This document shows, in pieces, positions 62,073 through 64,000 of a DNA stretch of 64,000 bases; positions within the stretch are counted from its first letter, which is position 1, and each line of letters begins with the position of its first letter. This DNA is from Candidatus Geothermarchaeum rappei (lineage in GTDB: Archaea > Thermoproteota > Nitrososphaeria > Geothermarchaeales > JDFR-13). The notes beneath the pieces were generated by a model. The model searched no databases and was not told where the DNA came from. It worked only from the letters and a program-made list of their open reading frames with translations. The stretch lies in assembly GCA_002011085.2 (NCBI GenBank), contig MTMB02000001.1:663820-727819 (forward strand), given 5' to 3'. The translations under genes were made by a program, and so were the position numbers.

Positions 62073-62909
62073 ATGATTAAGAGAGAGCATCTAGAGATAT
62101 TAATGGAGAGTAAGCTGCTTATTACAGGGTTAGCTATACTTGTTTCCCTAATATTAATCGCTATCTTCGCGGGATATATTGCGCCATATGACCCTATTGC
62201 ACAGGATTTTCGACCGAAACAGCCTCCATCTTCTGAACATTTATTGGGGACCGATGAGTTGGGCAGGGATGTATTCAGTAGGCTAATATATGGTAGTAGG
62301 ATAACGCTCTACGTATCATTCCTATCAATAGGTGTAGCAACATTATTTGGTTTGCCGATGGGGCTGATCGCTGGATACTATGGTGGGGCTGTAGATAAGG
62401 CTATATCCTTTATAATCGATATACTCCTGTCGTTCCCAGCAATTATATTAACCATCCTCATAACTGCGATGCTAGGTCCTAACCTCACCAACGCCATGCT
62501 CTCTATAAGCGTGGCATTCACACCAAGAATAGCTAGGATAGTGAGGGGACAGGTACTCTCAGTAAAAGAGGAAGATTATGTAGTTGCCTCCAAGGCGATG
62601 GGTGGTAAGGGATGGTATATAATGCTTAGACACATCCTCCCAAACTCAATAGCCCCATTATTAGTGCAGGTTACCCTGGCACTTGGTTCAGCCGTCATAA
62701 TAGAGTCTTCACTTGCGTTTCTAGGCCTAAGCGCCCAACCCCCTACACCCTCTTGGGGTGACATGATAAATAGGGGGAGGAGATACATCTATACAGCACC
62801 ATGGATGTTAACAGCACCAGGTATAATGATAACCATAGCGGTCCTAGGATTCAACTTACTAGGAGACGGGTTGAGAGATGTTTTAGACCCGAGGTTGAGA
62901 CGCGTATGA
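62073..62909 (+). CDS. dppC: Oligopeptide/dipeptide ABC transporter permease (DppC/OppC)
   Basis: 278 residues, five or six membrane helices. Typical DppC start with a cytosolic head, then LITGLAILVSLILIAIFAGYIAPYDP (visible as GLAILVSLILIAIFAGYIAPY), and HLLGTDELGRDVFSRLIYG near residue 57. EAA loop ASKAMGGKGWYIMLRHILPN near residue 170. Six bases behind dppB and overlapping dppD by four bases. Works with dppB as the membrane pore. Confidence 0.92.
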   Translation: MIKREHLEILMESKLLITGLAILVSLILIAIFAGYIAPYDPIAQDFRPKQPPSSEHLLGTDELGRDVFSRLIYGSRITLYVSFLSIGVATLFGLPMGLIAGYYGGAVDKAISFIIDILLSFPAIILTILITAMLGPNLTNAMLSISVAFTPRIARIVRGQVLSVKEEDYVVASKAMGGKGWYIMLRHILPNSIAPLLVQVTLALGSAVIIESSLAFLGLSAQPPTPSWGDMINRGRRYIYTAPWMLTAPGIMITIAVLGFNLLGDGLRDVLDPRLRRV

Positions 62910-63886
62910 ATGAAGTATTACTTAAAGTGGAAAATCTAAAGACGTACTTCTTCATGAAGAGAACAATAGTCAAGGCTGTTGATGGTGTCTCATTCGAGCT
63001 TAGACGTGGAGAAGTCTTAGGTCTCGTAGGTGAATCGGGATGTGGCAAGAGTGCAACGGCATTATCCATTATGAGGTTAATACCACATCCTGGGAGGATA
63101 GTTGATGGCCACATATATTTCAAGGGTCGAGACCTACTGGCACTAAGCGAGAAGGAGATGAGGGGGATAAGGGGGAAAGAAATAGGTATGATTTTCCAGG
63201 ATCCCCATAACAGCCTTGACCCAGTTTATACAGTTGGGTGGCAGCTTAGTGAGGCGATTATGCTTCACGCTCCAAAAAAGATGGATAAAAAGAGTATTCT
63301 AAGAAAAGTTGTGGATATACTTGGTAAGGTAGGTATCCCGACTCCAGAGGATAGGCATAGGGATTATCCACATCAGTTTAGTGGAGGTCAGAAGCAGAGG
63401 ATCATGATCGGGATGAGCATCTCAAACGTGCCTGACTTAATAATAGCTGATGAGCCGACAACGGCTCTAGACGTAACTGTACAGGCTCAGATCATAGACC
63501 TTATGAAACAGTTGAAGGAGGAGTACAATGTCTCTATAATACTGATTACCCATAACCTTGGCTTGGTAGCCGAGATGTGTGATAAGGTCGCGATAATGTA
63601 TGCAGGTAAAATAGTTGAAATCGGTGGGGTAGAAGAGGTTTTCTATGAGCCACTTCATCCCTATACAAAGCTTCTCTTGAAGAGCATCCCCCGTGTAGAC
63701 ATCGATATGCCTAGGCTGGAGCACATACCTGGGAGTGTAGAGGGTGCTTATGAGATAGAGGAGGGATGTAGATTCTATCCGAGGTGCCCTATGGCAATGG
63801 ATAAATGTAGGGATACGTTGGTAAGGGCATACTCTAAGGGAGACCATATAGTATACTGTCACTTATATGAAGGAGGGGAGGGCTAG
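62906..63886 (+). CDS. dppD: Oligopeptide/dipeptide ABC transporter ATPase (DppD/OppD)
   Basis: 326 residues from ATG 62906, overlapping the stop of dppC (ATGA). Walker A GESGCGKSAT (about residue 40), Q-loop IGMIFQDPHNSLDPV, signature FSGGQKQRIMIG, Walker B LIIADEPTTALDVT, switch ITHNL. The C-terminal Opp-type extension has the Cys cluster GCRFYPRCPMAMDKC (about residue 293) that binds an iron-sulfur cluster in some family members. Pairs with dppF. Confidence 0.93.
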   Translation: MNEVLLKVENLKTYFFMKRTIVKAVDGVSFELRRGEVLGLVGESGCGKSATALSIMRLIPHPGRIVDGHIYFKGRDLLALSEKEMRGIRGKEIGMIFQDPHNSLDPVYTVGWQLSEAIMLHAPKKMDKKSILRKVVDILGKVGIPTPEDRHRDYPHQFSGGQKQRIMIGMSISNVPDLIIADEPTTALDVTVQAQIIDLMKQLKEEYNVSIILITHNLGLVAEMCDKVAIMYAGKIVEIGGVEEVFYEPLHPYTKLLLKSIPRVDIDMPRLEHIPGSVEGAYEIEEGCRFYPRCPMAMDKCRDTLVRAYSKGDHIVYCHLYEGGEG

Positions 63887-64000
63887 TGGCATCACATCTT
63901 GTCAGGGTAGATAATTTAAAGGTGTACTATGAGAAAAAGACAGGCTTATTATCATTAAGTAAGAAGTATATTAAGGCTGTTGATGGTGTCTCATTCTATA
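63886..64000 (+). CDS. dppF: Oligopeptide/dipeptide ABC transporter ATPase (DppF/OppF), 3'-truncated by the window edge
   Basis: GTG 63886 shares a base with the dppD stop TAG and follows the purine-rich AGGAGGGGAG at 63871-63880. The visible 38 codons begin HLVRVDNLKVYYEKKTG and reach IKAVDGVSFY, the N-terminal beta strands before Walker A, as in OppF/DppF. The rest lies outside the window. Assignment rests on position after dppD and on this start. Confidence 0.85.
   Translation, partial: MASHLVRVDNLKVYYEKKTGLLSLSKKYIKAVDGVSFY

Noticed and set aside
1-64000. CRISPR arrays, insertion sequences, tRNA or rRNA genes
   Set aside because: No regularly spaced repeats, transposase frames with terminal repeats, or structured RNA signatures were recognised on either strand.

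Overview
The window is archaeal and most likely comes from a thermophilic or hyperthermophilic member of the Thermoproteota (crenarchaea). The evidence is AT-rich TATA-type promoters about 25 nt upstream of leaderless or near-leaderless starts, GGAGGTGAT-type ribosome binding sites inside operons, many GTG and TTG starts, heavy use of AGG/AGA/ATA codons, and archaeal families: NreA, a tungsten aldehyde:ferredoxin oxidoreductase with its radical SAM maturase, archaeal MoaD, V4R proteins and a JAMM protease. I cannot name the genus. The gene content suggests a heterotroph living on peptides, amino acids and organic or fatty acids, with oxygen-defence enzymes. No tRNA, rRNA, CRISPR array, insertion sequence or replication origin was seen, and no gene-free stretch exceeds 300 bases.

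Layout. 1-6.5 kb: 3' part of a glutamate dehydrogenase cut by the window edge, two ACT-like/V4R sensor paralogues flanking an esterase and an ATPase-like winged-helix protein without a P-loop, then a membrane protein and a ferritin-like protein. 6.7-16.4 kb: adenine deaminase, a 58-residue small protein, PfpI, two GNATs, a radical SAM protein, an NAD-kinase/winged-helix fusion, an MFS transporter, and a peroxiredoxin with a paired operator-like site. 16.4-23.7 kb: acyl-CoA block of two DUF35 proteins and two thiolase-fold proteins that lack the thiolase catalytic residues, divergent from an acyl-CoA dehydrogenase, then JAMM protease and acyl-CoA synthetase. 23.8-29.4 kb: NreA, PAP2 phosphatase, amidase and a LutA/LutB-like pair. 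29.4-36 kb: TPR protein, a 991-residue membrane protein with a metzincin-like site, and an ABC-2 exporter. 36-44.8 kb: TerC, SDR, FAD oxidase, CPBP-like protein, a TusA-like protein without its cysteine, a class V aminotransferase and an ECF importer. 44.9-50.3 kb: two M28 peptidases, rubrerythrin, an SCP2-like protein, then two adjacent divergent genes that both look disrupted. 50.3-57 kb: NMO-family flavoenzyme, iron alcohol dehydrogenase, tungsten AOR, its radical SAM maturase, a MoaD-like protein and an MBL-fold hydrolase. 57-61 kb: BtuF-like protein beside methylmalonyl-CoA mutase (two subunits) and MeaB. 61-64 kb: Opp/Dpp oligopeptide transporter running off the right edge.

How the genes fit together. 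Peptides could enter through the Opp/Dpp system and be hydrolysed by the M28 peptidases. Amino acids would be deaminated by glutamate dehydrogenase and the aminotransferase, and the resulting aldehydes oxidised by AOR or reduced by the alcohol dehydrogenase. Acyl-CoA synthetase, acyl-CoA dehydrogenase, thiolase-fold/DUF35 proteins, SCP2 and methylmalonyl-CoA mutase form a fatty-acid or propionate route. Peroxiredoxin, rubrerythrin and the ferritin-like protein handle peroxide and iron. The strongest candidates for something unusual are the thiolase-fold/DUF35 block, the metzincin-like membrane protein with its TPR partner, the disrupted gene pair at 48.9-50.3 kb, and several operator-like inverted repeats in divergent promoters.
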